Part shown: in pieces, positions 54,410-63,872 of the stretch
How positions within the stretch are numbered: the stretch's first letter is position 1
How the letters are laid out: every line of letters begins with the position of its first letter
Program-made: the position numbers and the translations under genes
The notes under the pieces: model-generated
What the model saw: only the letters and a program-made list of their open reading frames with translations
Told to the model about the DNA's origin: nothing
Databases searched by the model: none
Assembly (NCBI GenBank): GCA_902574225.1
Contig: CACGMO010000004.1
Coordinates: 16,820 to 80,819, forward strand
From: an uncultured Alphaproteobacteria bacterium
Lineage (GTDB): Bacteria > Pseudomonadota > Alphaproteobacteria > Rhodobacterales > Rhodobacteraceae
Reading direction: 5' to 3'
Length of the DNA stretch: 64,000 nt

Positions 54410-54718
54410 TTATTCTCCTATTTCTTTCTTTATTTGCTCGTGTTTTTTCTTTGATTCTGTTGTTATCAGCTTCATAAGATTTACTATGAATTCTTTATCG
54501 AGATCACTATTTTCGATAAGCTTTTCAAGTGTCTTAACTTGTTCTTGTTCCCTTTCTCTATCATGTGGTTCAATATTGTTTTCAGCTTTTATTAATCCAA
54601 TCCTATTTGTAACCGAAAATCTTTCTATTAAAGCATTTATTATTATCGCATCGAGCCTATCGATAGTACTTCTCTCATTTTTTAACAATAAATCAACATT
54701 AATTTTGTTTTTTTTCAT
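54410..54718 (-). CDS. Chorismate mutase, AroQ type
   Basis: A 102-residue all-helical chorismate mutase. ERSTIDRLDAIIINALIERFSVTNRIGLIKAENN includes the conserved Arg/Asp/Lys positions of the AroQ active site. Located between ffh and rpsP, as in Rhodobacterales. It supplies prephenate for Phe and Tyr synthesis. Confidence 0.86.
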   Translation of the reverse strand: MKKNKINVDLLLKNERSTIDRLDAIIINALIERFSVTNRIGLIKAENNIEPHDREREQEQVKTLEKLIENSDLDKEFIVNLMKLITTESKKKHEQIKKEIGE

Positions 54719-54722
54719 TTGA

Positions 54723-56177
54723 TTATTTTTTAAAGTTTAATCCGGTTAGGTTTGTCGGAAGTTTCGATCCCAATTGCTTCTGTAGTAATTGTGCATCAGG
54801 CAAAGAAGGTACCATACCATCGTTTTTTCCTGACATCTGCTGCATGAAGCTTTTTAACATGCCTTTGCCGCCCATTTTACCCATTCTTTTCATCATATCT
54901 GACATTTGCCTATGCATCTTGATCAACTTATTTAACTCGGGTACCTCTAGCCCTGCACCAAGTGCTATCCTTTTCTTTCTACTTGCCTGAAGAAGGTTCG
55001 GAGCCAATCGTTCCTTTTTAGTCATTGATTGAATCAAGGCAATTTGACGTTTTATAACAGAGTCATCAAGTGATTTGTCATCTAAATTTCTCATGAGCTT
55101 TCCCATTCCGGGCATCATTCCCATCAAGCTCTGCAGTCCACCCATTTTTTGCATTTGCTCCAACTGGTTTTTTAAATCATTCATATTGAACAACCCTTTT
55201 TGGAAACGGCGCATCGATCGCTCTGCTTTTTCTGCTTCCAGTGTTTCAGAGGCCTTTTCAACTAAGGAAACTATATCACCCATACCTAGTATTCTTCTAG
55301 CAATACGATCAGGATGAAATTCTTCTAATGCATCAACTTTCTCACCAGTACCTATAAATTTTATGGATTTTCCTATCGTTGAAACCATCGAGAGGGCTGC
55401 TCCCCCTCTACCATCACCATCCATTCTAGTTAAGACAACCCCTGAAATATTTAATCGCTCGTTGAAGGCGCTAGCTACATTAACGGCCTCCTGGCCGGTC
55501 AATCCATCAGCTATTAGAAGTGTCTCGTTTGGATTACTTAAATCTTTAATCTTTTCGATTTCTGTCATTAGCTCATCGTCTATTTGCATTCTGCCCGCAG
55601 AATCGAGAATAATTAGATCATATCCTCCTAAAGATGCTTGCTGCATTGCTCTGGAAGTAATTTGCTCCGGTGACTGATTCTTCACAATTGGCAAGGTATC
55701 AATTGAGTTACTTTTACCCAATATTTCAAGCTGTTCCATGGCTGCTGGGCGTCTCGTGTCCAAACTAGCTAATAAAACTTTTTTCTTTTCTTTATTTTGT
55801 AACCTTAAAGCTAATTTCGCTGAGGTTGTAGTTTTGCCCGAACCTTGTAACCCTACCATTAAAATTGTTGCGGGTGGATTGTCAATTTTAAGAGCATTTG
55901 ATGTTTCGCCGTGGCCTTCTAAGACCTTTATTAATTCATCATGCACTATTTTAATTACTTGTTGACCGGGAGTAACCGATTTAGTTACCGCTTGTCCACG
56001 TGCTTTTTCTCCTACTGATTTTACAAACCTTTTTGTTATCTCTAATGATACGTCGGCTTCCAATAAAGCTATCCTGACTTCTCGCAAAGCAGTTGATATC
56101 TCATCCTCTCTAAGCACCCCCTGCTTAGTTAGCTTTTCTAGGGCGTTAGAGAACCCTTGTGATAACGTTTCAAACAT
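54723..56177 (-). CDS. ffh: Signal recognition particle protein Ffh
   Basis: The SRP GTPase that targets membrane proteins co-translationally. The 484-residue protein has N and G domains (GLQGSGKTTTSAKLA near 106, DTRRPAAMEQL near 138, DSAGRMQIDDELM near 193, TRMDGDGRGGAALS near 248) and a methionine-rich M domain with GGLQSLMGMMPGMG and LGAGLEVPELNKLI. It is the first gene of the leftward ribosomal operon. Confidence 0.97.
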   Translation of the reverse strand: MFETLSQGFSNALEKLTKQGVLREDEISTALREVRIALLEADVSLEITKRFVKSVGEKARGQAVTKSVTPGQQVIKIVHDELIKVLEGHGETSNALKIDNPPATILMVGLQGSGKTTTSAKLALRLQNKEKKKVLLASLDTRRPAAMEQLEILGKSNSIDTLPIVKNQSPEQITSRAMQQASLGGYDLIILDSAGRMQIDDELMTEIEKIKDLSNPNETLLIADGLTGQEAVNVASAFNERLNISGVVLTRMDGDGRGGAALSMVSTIGKSIKFIGTGEKVDALEEFHPDRIARRILGMGDIVSLVEKASETLEAEKAERSMRRFQKGLFNMNDLKNQLEQMQKMGGLQSLMGMMPGMGKLMRNLDDKSLDDSVIKRQIALIQSMTKKERLAPNLLQASRKKRIALGAGLEVPELNKLIKMHRQMSDMMKRMGKMGGKGMLKSFMQQMSGKNDGMVPSLPDAQLLQKQLGSKLPTNLTGLNFKK

Positions 56178-56267
56178 TGGTACCTACTTATTGGTTGATA
56201 AAGTAATTAACAGAAATTAGCGTTTCGATACAATAAAATAAATGTTAATAAAAGAAAACCCCTGTTT

Positions 56268-56291
56268 GCCAGCAAAATGTAATTGGCTGGC
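56268..56291 (+). other. Small hairpin in the trhO leader
   Basis: GCCAGC at 56268–56273 and GCTGGC at 56286–56291 can form a six-pair stem with a 12-base loop, 20 bases before the trhO ATG, in the 134-base ffh/trhO spacer. There is no following T-run, so it is not a terminator for the rightward strand. The role is unknown. Confidence 0.25.
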
Positions 56292-56311
56292 TTCGCTTCA
56301 TAAGGACGAAT

Positions 56312-57214
56312 ATGACTAAAACCATACTAGCATTTTACAAGTTTTTGCATCTAAAGAACCCGCAGAAAGAAAAAGCAAAACTAGCAGCGTTCCTCGAAGA
56401 AAATTCAACGGTAGGTACGATAATACTTAGTAACGAGGGTATTAATGGGATGTGTTCTTTAGACCAAGATAAGACAGAAAAGGTAAAAAGCTTTCTCAAA
56501 AAAAATTTTACATTAATAAGGTCTGATTTTAAAGAAAATCTTGTGAACTTCCATGTTTTCAAGAAATTAAGTGTTAAAGTAAAAAAGGAAATTGTCACCT
56601 CGGGAGTTCCTGAAATTGACCCTACAGCGATTGTGGGAACGTACATCAAACCAGAAGAGTGGGATTCTTTTATTTCCAAAAAAGAGGTTATTACTATCGA
56701 CACTAGAAATGACTTTGAAGTCGAATTAGGTACATTTGAGGGAAGCGTAAATCCTCAGACAGGCAGTTTTCATGAGTTTGTAGAGTGGTGGAAAGATAAA
56801 GGTAAAGCTCTTAAGAATAAAAAAGTTGCGATGTTTTGTACTGGTGGAATAAGGTGCGAAAAGGCAACTAGTTTCCTTAAAAGTCAGGGATTAGAAGAGG
56901 TATATCATTTGAAGGGTGGTATATTAAACTATTTCGATAAAGTTGGAAATTCGGAGACGTCGACATGGAAAGGAGATTGTTTTGTTTTTGACCAACGGGT
57001 AACAGTTAATAGCCATCTTGAACCAGGTGACTTTGAGTTATGTCACGCATGCAGAAGTCCTTTGAGATTGACTGATAAGAACCATGAGCATTATGAGAAA
57101 GGGATTTCTTGCCATAATTGTTTTGGTACAAAAACAGATAAAAAAATTTTATCTCTTAAGGAACGAAAAAAGCAAATTGATCTACTAAAAGATAGAAGAA
57201 GTAAAAATGAATGA
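56312..57214 (+). CDS. trhO: tRNA uridine-34 hydroxylase TrhO (rhodanese-related)
   Basis: A 300-residue YceA-family protein that hydroxylates U34 of tRNA with oxygen. It has an acylphosphatase-like N-terminal domain (GTIILSNEGINGMCS near 33), a rhodanese domain with catalytic Cys in MFCTGGIRCEKATSFLK near 177, and a C-terminal cysteine motif (CHACRSPL … SCHNC) suited to metal binding. AAGGA precedes the ATG. Confidence 0.93.
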   Translation: MTKTILAFYKFLHLKNPQKEKAKLAAFLEENSTVGTIILSNEGINGMCSLDQDKTEKVKSFLKKNFTLIRSDFKENLVNFHVFKKLSVKVKKEIVTSGVPEIDPTAIVGTYIKPEEWDSFISKKEVITIDTRNDFEVELGTFEGSVNPQTGSFHEFVEWWKDKGKALKNKKVAMFCTGGIRCEKATSFLKSQGLEEVYHLKGGILNYFDKVGNSETSTWKGDCFVFDQRVTVNSHLEPGDFELCHACRSPLRLTDKNHEHYEKGISCHNCFGTKTDKKILSLKERKKQIDLLKDRRSKNE

Positions 57215-58322
57215 CGAGCAATCTCTTCTTAATATTTATAATAAGATGATCTCAGGCGATGAAATTGAGAAAAACAAATCGCAAGTAAAACTTGTATCTT
57301 TTCTTGAAGATTTAAAAAAGAAATTGGAGAAGAGTGTACAGCTGAAACAGACAAAAACTAGGAAAATGTTTTCAAAGTTTTTTTCAACAAAGTCCTCTGA
57401 GGAAAAAATGGGAGTGTATATTTATGGAGGTGTTGGTATAGGAAAATCAATGCTAATGGATCTTTTTTTCAACCTATTGGATATAAAGGGAAAGAAGAGA
57501 ATACATTTTCATGAATTTATGAAGCAACTGCATCAACTGATAAAAATTGCAAGAGAAAACAATATAAGAGATCCGATAAAATCGGTAGCTTCGGAGTACA
57601 TAAAAGACATTCAAGTGCTTTGTTTAGATGAAATGCAGATAACTGATGTAGCAGATGCAATGATAGTAGGAAGGGTTTTCGAGGAATTCCTAGGAAAAAA
57701 ATTAAACATTGTAACAACATCAAACAGACATCCTAATGATCTTTATAAAGATGGTCTAAATAGAAAGTTGTTTTTGCCCTTTATTGACATAATAGTGTCG
57801 AGTTTGAATATAGTGAAATTGTCGGCAGATGTTGACTACAGAAAGATAAAAATTGCCGGAAAGAAGAAATATTTTTTAAGTACGTCTTCTCAAGATAACA
57901 GCCAATTTAATGACCTTATATCCCAATTTAATCTTTATCAAGGGGCAGGAATAACAATACAAATGAAGAGCCGTGAATTCACAATAGAAAGGTTCGAGAG
58001 TGGTGTGGGCTTGTTGACATTCTACGAGATCTGTTCGACTCCTCTTAGTGCTGCAGATTATTTAGAAATAGTCAGCCACCTCAGATTATTGTTTTTGGAT
58101 GAAATTCCTGATTTGTCAAATGGTGGAGATGATAGTGCTAAAAGATTTATTAATCTGATCGACAGTCTTTATGATAAAGAAGTAGAGATTCTTTGTAGAG
58201 CTGAGGTGCCTCCAGAAAATTTATATAATAGTGGAAAAAATACCTTTGAATTTCAAAGAACTGTTTCTAGGCTTTTTGAAATGCAATCTAACAATTGGCC
58301 TAATAGAGAGAAAACTTATTAA
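57207..58322 (+). CDS. zapE: AFG1/ZapE-family ATPase
   Basis: A 371-residue P-loop ATPase linked to division (ZapE) and mitochondrial quality control (AFG1). Walker A is YGGVGIGKSMLMDLFF near 75, Walker B VLCLDEMQITDVADAMI near 135, and the arginine-finger region is VTTSNRHPNDLYKDGLNR near 172. The start overlaps the trhO stop by eight bases. The stop overlaps the convergent rnr stop by four bases. Confidence 0.93.
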   Translation: MNDEQSLLNIYNKMISGDEIEKNKSQVKLVSFLEDLKKKLEKSVQLKQTKTRKMFSKFFSTKSSEEKMGVYIYGGVGIGKSMLMDLFFNLLDIKGKKRIHFHEFMKQLHQLIKIARENNIRDPIKSVASEYIKDIQVLCLDEMQITDVADAMIVGRVFEEFLGKKLNIVTTSNRHPNDLYKDGLNRKLFLPFIDIIVSSLNIVKLSADVDYRKIKIAGKKKYFLSTSSQDNSQFNDLISQFNLYQGAGITIQMKSREFTIERFESGVGLLTFYEICSTPLSAADYLEIVSHLRLLFLDEIPDLSNGGDDSAKRFINLIDSLYDKEVEILCRAEVPPENLYNSGKNTFEFQRTVSRLFEMQSNNWPNREKTY

Positions 58323-60245
58323 AGCGAGAAGGTTATCGATCCATTATACGGAAGCACTGATACTAACTTTACGCGAACTTCATCTCCAGTAGATAACCCC
58401 TTATCTCTTGCTTTACTTTTTCCATACTTAAATGAAGATCTTTTTTTTTCGTTCTTGGGGTCTAAATATTTTTTAAATAATACACCCTCAATTGGGAATT
58501 TTTTCAGTTTTATAAAAATACAGGATCTCGAGGAACCTGAAACTATACCATCGAAGTAATCATCAATGTGCTTAGACATGAATAGGGCCGAATAGCGATC
58601 TAAACTCTCTCGCTCGGCGCCAACCGATTTTTTTTCAGATTCGTTAATGATTTTGCAAATTGCCTTATGATCCTCCATAAAATCGAAGTCATCCATTTCC
58701 CATTTTAGAGCGAAAGCCAATGAGCGATGTACGGTAAGATCTGCATATCTTCTTATTGGAGATGTAAAATGGCAATATAACGGCAGGTTAAGTCCAAAAT
58801 GTCCAACTTCTACATCTGAGTATTTTGCTTTTGGTAATATCCGCAATATAAAGTTGCTTAACAACTCTTTTTTTTCAGGATATTTGCACTGTTTTAATAA
58901 CTCATTAAATGAATTCGAAGTAACTTGTTTTCCTCTAATTGTTGCTAAATCGTTTAAACTCGTAAAGATGTTTAAATCTTTTAAAGCATGTTTGTCGGGT
59001 ATTTCGTGGTATCGAGAAAGATACTTTGTAATAGATTGACTGAGGGTTTGTGACACGCAGAGATTTGAAAGTATCATAGTCATTTCAATAAGTTCGTTGC
59101 TTCTTAGACTGTTCTTTTCAAAAACGTTTGTAGGGAAACCTTCGGAAGACAATGAAATCTTTTTCTCGGCCAAATTTAAATTTAAGCGATTTTTTAAATG
59201 TGGCGATTGCTTTAGAATATTTAATGCTTTCTTATATACGCTATATTTTTTATTTGTTTTGCAATCCGATAAAAAGGCTTCAAAGTTTTTATAAGAGTAA
59301 TTTTTTTCAACAGTAATTATGCCTCTGATAAATTCATGCTTTATCTTGTAACCTCTATGATCTAAGTGCATTTTGACTACTATTGCTTTCTTAGGTGAGT
59401 TTTCCTTTAACGAACAGAGATTATTACTCAAATCCTCTGGGAGCATGGGAATAACTTTATCAGGAAAATATGTTGAGTTCCCTCTTTTTAAGGCCTCTCT
59501 ATCAATGAAAGAATTCGGTTTGACAAAAAATGACACATCTGCAATACCAACGAATATAACTATGCCTCCCAGATTATTCTTGGAATTATCTGTCTCTATA
59601 TAAATAGCATCATCTAAATCCTTAGCGTCATCTGGATCTACAGTAATAAAGGGCTTGGATATTTGATGTTCATTTTTTTTAATTTTATAATTATCAAATA
59701 TTTTTCTTGCTTCATTTAGTGTCTTTCTAGGAAAAAACTGTCTCAGGTTCCATTCGATCGCAGCTATTCTTGAATAGCTGCTTGGACAATTTATAGAGCC
59801 AAAAATATGAAAATCGTGTATTTTAAAGGTTTTGGGATATTTTGATGGGGCCCCTATTGCAAAATATCCAAATTTTTGGTCAAAATTTGCTCCCTTTTTT
59901 AATGGAAGTACACTAAGTGGTTTATCCCTTTTATTTGATAATAGAGCTAATTTCGCGCCCGTTTGATCATGGAGATAGACAGCGAATATATAGTTCTTTG
60001 GATATTGTATTTTCTTTAAAATCGATACCTCAGGGCATTGTTCTTTAAGAAACTTAATCGAAGTCACTACAAGGTCACCAATGTTTAGATTGTTTTTGTC
60101 TGAAGCACTGCAAAAAAAATCGAGTGGTGAACCGCCATTCGAACCACTTAGCGTAAATATTTCGTCATGGCTTATTCTTGTTATTGCAAGGATCTTTTTC
60201 GAGTTATGTTCTAAAGGCTGTATAATTAATTTTTTCTTTTCTCAT
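58319..60245 (-). CDS. rnr: RNase R/RNase II family exoribonuclease, 5' end frame-interrupted
   Basis: A 3'-5' exoribonuclease. The RNB catalytic motif FITVDPDDAKDLDDAIYIE carries the metal aspartates. YCHFTSPIRRYADLTVHRSLAF and an S1 domain at the end follow. From a GTG at 60067 the protein is 582 residues, but the same open frame runs on to about 60240 and codes for cold-shock-domain-like sequence (KKILAITRISHDEIFTLSG, then NLNIGDLVV) with no ATG, GTG or TTG. If one A were missing from the A6 run at 60230–60235, it would join ATGAGA at 60245, within the topA end, giving about 641 residues. The usual N-terminal helix-turn-helix of RNase R is absent. Confidence 0.82.
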
Positions 60246-62700
60246 CTATTAAAGCAATACTCTCTTCAAGAGTGAGTGTTTTAACGGACTTTTCCTTTGG
60301 TATAGTCACATTAATCTTATTCCATTTTATATAATCACCATAGCGACCCGACATAATTTTTACTTCCTCGCCTTCTGGATGAGAACCTAACACTTTTAGC
60401 TCCTTTCCAGCTCTTCCACCCTTATTATTTTTCTTTTCTACTGCCTCTACCAATAATTCAACAGCTCTGTTCATACCAATCGAAAAGATTTCTTCAAAAT
60501 CCTTAATGTTTGCGTAAGTTCGTCCATGTTTGATATATGGACCATAAGGGCCTATAGCTGCAATAACTTCAGACTGATCTTCAGGATGTAGCCCTAATTT
60601 TCTAGGTAGCTCTAATAATTGTCTCGCTCTCTCAATTGTAAGCTCTTCGATTGTATAGTGCTTGGGAATTGCAGCTCTTTTTGGTTTTTCCAAGCTATCG
60701 AGAGCAATCTCAAGATATGGTCCATAACGTCCATTTTTTATAAATATATCGTTACCATCACTATCTTGACCTAAAGGTTCTTCTTGAGCTATTACCTCAG
60801 ATGAACTTTGACTCAAGCTAGAATTTAAAGGTCTTGAGTATTTACATTCGGGATACATTGAACACCCGATAAATGCACCTGTCTTTGACAACTTTATCCC
60901 AAGCTCACCATCATCGCATGAGGAGCAGTTTTTCTGTATTTTTCCACTTCCATCATCGAACAAATAGTCGGCTAATTTTACATTCAAGTTATCCAGAACC
61001 TCAGTGATACTAAAGCTCATCGCATATTCCACAGATTCAGATAACTCCTCCCAAAAACCTTTGATTACCTCTTTCCAATGCTTTTCACCACTAGAAATAT
61101 CATCGAGGTTTTCTTCAAGCTTAGCTGTATAGTTATACTCAATGTATTTGTTGAAATATGCCTCAAGGAAAAAATTTAAAAGTCGACCAGTATCTTCGGG
61201 AACAAGCCTGTTTTTCTCTTTTTTCACATAATTTCTTTCTTGTATTTTTGATATAATCGATGCGTATGTAGAGGGCCTTCCAATACCTTCTTCTTCAAGA
61301 CGCTTGATCAAAGAAGCTTCATTAAATCTTGGAGGTGGTTCAGTGAAGTGTTGTTCTTTATTAATTTTTTCCAATTTCATCTTAGATTCTTCCCTAATGT
61401 CTGGGATCCTTTTGTCATCATCTTCTTTTTTCGTGTCTTGGAATATTTTTAAATGCCCTTCGAATGTCACCACTTGTCCCGATAGTCTAAATTGAGCGCT
61501 ATCGCATAAGGAGGAAATTAAAACTGTTGTCTGTAATACTTCTGCAGCTTTTGCTTGCGATGCCAACGCTCTTTTCCATATTAATGAGTATAAGTCCAAT
61601 TCAGACTTATTTAAATTTTTTGCATTTTCGGGTGTTTTAGAAAAATCTGTAGGCCTAATACACTCATGTGCTTCTTGTGCATTCTTTGCTTTATTTTTGA
61701 ACACGCGCGGTTTTTCAGGTAAATAATTGTCGCCTAAAGAATTAGAAATTTGCTTTCTTGCACTAGTTATGCCTTCAGGAGCCATTTCAATTCCATCTGT
61801 ACGCATATAAGTGATCAGCCCAGCTTCATAAAGTTTCTGAGCGGTTGACATCACATCTCGAGGACTAACTTTTAAATTTGTACTGGCGCTTTGTTGTAAT
61901 GTGGATGTGGTAAATGGAGCATAGGGATTTCGATTTCTTTTTTGACTAGTAACAGAAGTTACGTGATATTCTTTTTGCTCGAGCTCATTCGCGGTTATGT
62001 TTGTTGTGTCAGATTCCTTGAACGAAAACTTTTCAACTTTTTCATTGTTCAACAAAGAGAGGTTGGCCTGGATTACGTTATTATTTTTGTCTTTAAAATC
62101 AGCAGAAATTGTCCAATATTCCTCCGTTTTGAATTTTTCTATTTCAATTTCTCTGTCGACGACTAGTCTTAACGCAGGGGATTGAACCCGACCAGCTGAT
62201 TTTGCAGCTCCTCTGAGTCTTTGCCAAAGCACTGGAGAAATATTAAAACCCATAAGATAATCTAATGAATTTCTCGCTAGATACGCCTCAACTAAATCTG
62301 TGTCTATTTCTCTGGGACTTTCAATAGCTGATAAAATGGCATTTTTTGTAATTGCATTAAATACAACCCTCTCTACAGACATATCTGCTTTAAGTGCTTT
62401 TTTATTTTTCAATATTTCAAGAATATGCCATGAAATCGCTTCGCCTTCCCTGTCGGGGTCGGTTGCTAAGATAAGTTTAGAGCAAGACTTCAGCGCTTTA
62501 ACAATCTCATCTATATGCTTTTTGCTTTTTGTATCGATCTCCCATTTAGGTTTAAAATCATTCTCAACATCAATGGAGCCATTTTTTTTGGGTAAATTTC
62601 TAACATGCCCATAGGATGCAAGAACCTTGTATTGGTCCCCCAAATACTTGTTGATTGTTTTTGCCTTTGCGGGTGACTCTACAATTACGACATTCGTCAT
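60226..62700 (-). CDS. topA: DNA topoisomerase I
   Basis: An 824-residue type IA topoisomerase that relaxes negative supercoils. Toprim motifs VVIESPAKAKTINKYLG and ATDPDREGEAISWH, the active-site tyrosine in LITYMRTDG near 310, and RPSTYASIISKIQERNYV near 485 are all present. One four-cysteine zinc finger near 610–640 (CSSCDDGELG … CSMYPECKY) is followed by repeats of the TopA C-terminal type (GRYGPYLE, GPYGPYIKHGR, GRYGDYIKW). Its 3' end overlaps the proposed rnr start. Confidence 0.96.
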   Translation of the reverse strand: MTNVVIVESPAKAKTINKYLGDQYKVLASYGHVRNLPKKNGSIDVENDFKPKWEIDTKSKKHIDEIVKALKSCSKLILATDPDREGEAISWHILEILKNKKALKADMSVERVVFNAITKNAILSAIESPREIDTDLVEAYLARNSLDYLMGFNISPVLWQRLRGAAKSAGRVQSPALRLVVDREIEIEKFKTEEYWTISADFKDKNNNVIQANLSLLNNEKVEKFSFKESDTTNITANELEQKEYHVTSVTSQKRNRNPYAPFTTSTLQQSASTNLKVSPRDVMSTAQKLYEAGLITYMRTDGIEMAPEGITSARKQISNSLGDNYLPEKPRVFKNKAKNAQEAHECIRPTDFSKTPENAKNLNKSELDLYSLIWKRALASQAKAAEVLQTTVLISSLCDSAQFRLSGQVVTFEGHLKIFQDTKKEDDDKRIPDIREESKMKLEKINKEQHFTEPPPRFNEASLIKRLEEEGIGRPSTYASIISKIQERNYVKKEKNRLVPEDTGRLLNFFLEAYFNKYIEYNYTAKLEENLDDISSGEKHWKEVIKGFWEELSESVEYAMSFSITEVLDNLNVKLADYLFDDGSGKIQKNCSSCDDGELGIKLSKTGAFIGCSMYPECKYSRPLNSSLSQSSSEVIAQEEPLGQDSDGNDIFIKNGRYGPYLEIALDSLEKPKRAAIPKHYTIEELTIERARQLLELPRKLGLHPEDQSEVIAAIGPYGPYIKHGRTYANIKDFEEIFSIGMNRAVELLVEAVEKKNNKGGRAGKELKVLGSHPEGEEVKIMSGRYGDYIKWNKINVTIPKEKSVKTLTLEESIALIDEKRKN

Positions 62701-62947
62701 GAAAAATCCTAACAGTTTTGTTTTAAATCATACCCAACGTCGATCTTGTCAATCTTTTTTTTAAAATATTTTATAAACATTAAATTTGTTGCGACGATTT
62801 AACCGAAAATAATGTTTGAAATAAAAAGCAAAAATTTTTAGCCTTTATAACGTGTTTTGATTTGTTTTATAGTAGATTTTTACAAAATGTAAGCTATATA
62901 TATATCAATCGAATATTTGTAATTTAAAACTATGTTTAGGGGGTTTT
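62701..62947. other. AT-rich divergent spacer between topA and coxB
   Basis: The longest gene-free stretch after the riboswitch region (247 bases). It includes a short palindrome TTACA-AAA-TGTAA at 62880–62892 and a TATATATATAT run at 62895–62905. I see no tRNA or open frame, and no promoter with both good boxes. It must carry the coxB and topA promoters. Confidence 0.6.
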
Positions 62948-63841
62948 ATGAATAGTTTTTTACGGTGTCTTTCAAATATGTTTATGGCGGCTACAGGTAC
63001 ACTTTTTTTCTCAGCGTCTGCTTCCACACTATTCGCTAATGACGGTTTAGATAAAAATTTACCTGTTATAGGAAAACCAATTCCTAATGGAATAAATTTC
63101 CAACCTCCGGTTACAGAGTTGGCCAGAGACATACAGTGGTTAGACAATGTTCTTTTGGTCATTATTACTCTCATATCGATATTTGTGAGTGCGCTTCTTG
63201 TATGGGTTTTTATCCGATACAATCGAAAGGCTAACCCGACACCATCTTCTACCACCCACAATACTCCTATCGAAATATTGTGGACCATAATTCCAGTATT
63301 TATATTGATTGGTATCGGAGTTATTTCGTTACCTATTTTGCTCAAACAACTTAGAATTCCAGATAGTGATGTTGTAATAAAAGCAACTGGGGCTCAATGG
63401 TATTGGTCTTACGATTACCCTCAGCACAATTTTTCATTTGACTCGGTAATGCTTGAAAAAGAGGAACTTGCTGAGTTTGGATACTCCCAGGATGAATATC
63501 TCTTGGCGACCGACAACCCAGTAGTTGTACCCGTTAATAAAAACATAACAGTGCAAGTGACTGCTTCGGATGTTATTCACGCATGGAAGGTCATGTCGTT
63601 TGGTGTTCACCAAGACGGAGTTCCAGGACGATTAGCTGAACTTTGGTTCAAGCCTGAAAAGGAAGGAGTATATTTCGGTCAATGCTCCGAGTTATGCGGA
63701 TTAAACCATTCCTACATGCCAATAGTGGTGAAGGTTGTTAGCGAGGAAGAATATGAAGAGTGGCTCAAGCGAGCTTCAGAAAAGTTTGCTAGCATAAGTG
63801 GTGATAGGCAGAAATCTATTGCGCTGGCAAAGAAAAATTAA
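62948..63841 (+). CDS. coxB: Cytochrome c oxidase subunit II
   Basis: A 297-residue subunit II of an aa3 oxidase. It has a signal-like start (SASASTLFA), two transmembrane helices (about 63–85 and 108–130), [11 protein letters not shown] near 147, and the CuA site with His in [11 protein letters not shown] near 210 and [13 protein letters not shown] near 245. GGGGG precedes the ATG. The ctaB gene follows after 31 bases. Confidence 0.96.
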   Translation: MNSFLRCLSNMFMAATGTLFFSASASTLFANDGLDKNLPVIGKPIPNGINFQPPVTELARDIQWLDNVLLVIITLISIFVSALLVWVFIRYNRKANPTPSSTTHNTPIEILWTIIPVFILIGIGVISLPILLKQLRIPDSDVVIKATGAQWYWSYDYPQHNFSFDSVMLEKEELAEFGYSQDEYLLATDNPVVVPVNKNITVQVTASDVIHAWKVMSFGVHQDGVPGRLAELWFKPEKEGVYFGQCSELCGLNHSYMPIVVKVVSEEEYEEWLKRASEKFASISGDRQKSIALAKKN

Positions 63842-63872
63842 CTGTCAAGTTTCGATTAGATAGGTCATTGAG

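Noticed and set aside
58319..60067. rnr as a pseudogene
   Set aside because: The RNB and S1 regions are intact over 580 codons with all catalytic aspartates. Only the extreme 5' end is in question.
60120..60160. TTCGAACC-like string suggesting a tRNA T-loop
   Set aside because: No surrounding cloverleaf can be built, and the bases are part of the rnr frame.
62895..62905. TATATATATAT as a promoter -10 for coxB
   Set aside because: Simple repeat in AT-rich DNA with no matching -35 at the right distance.
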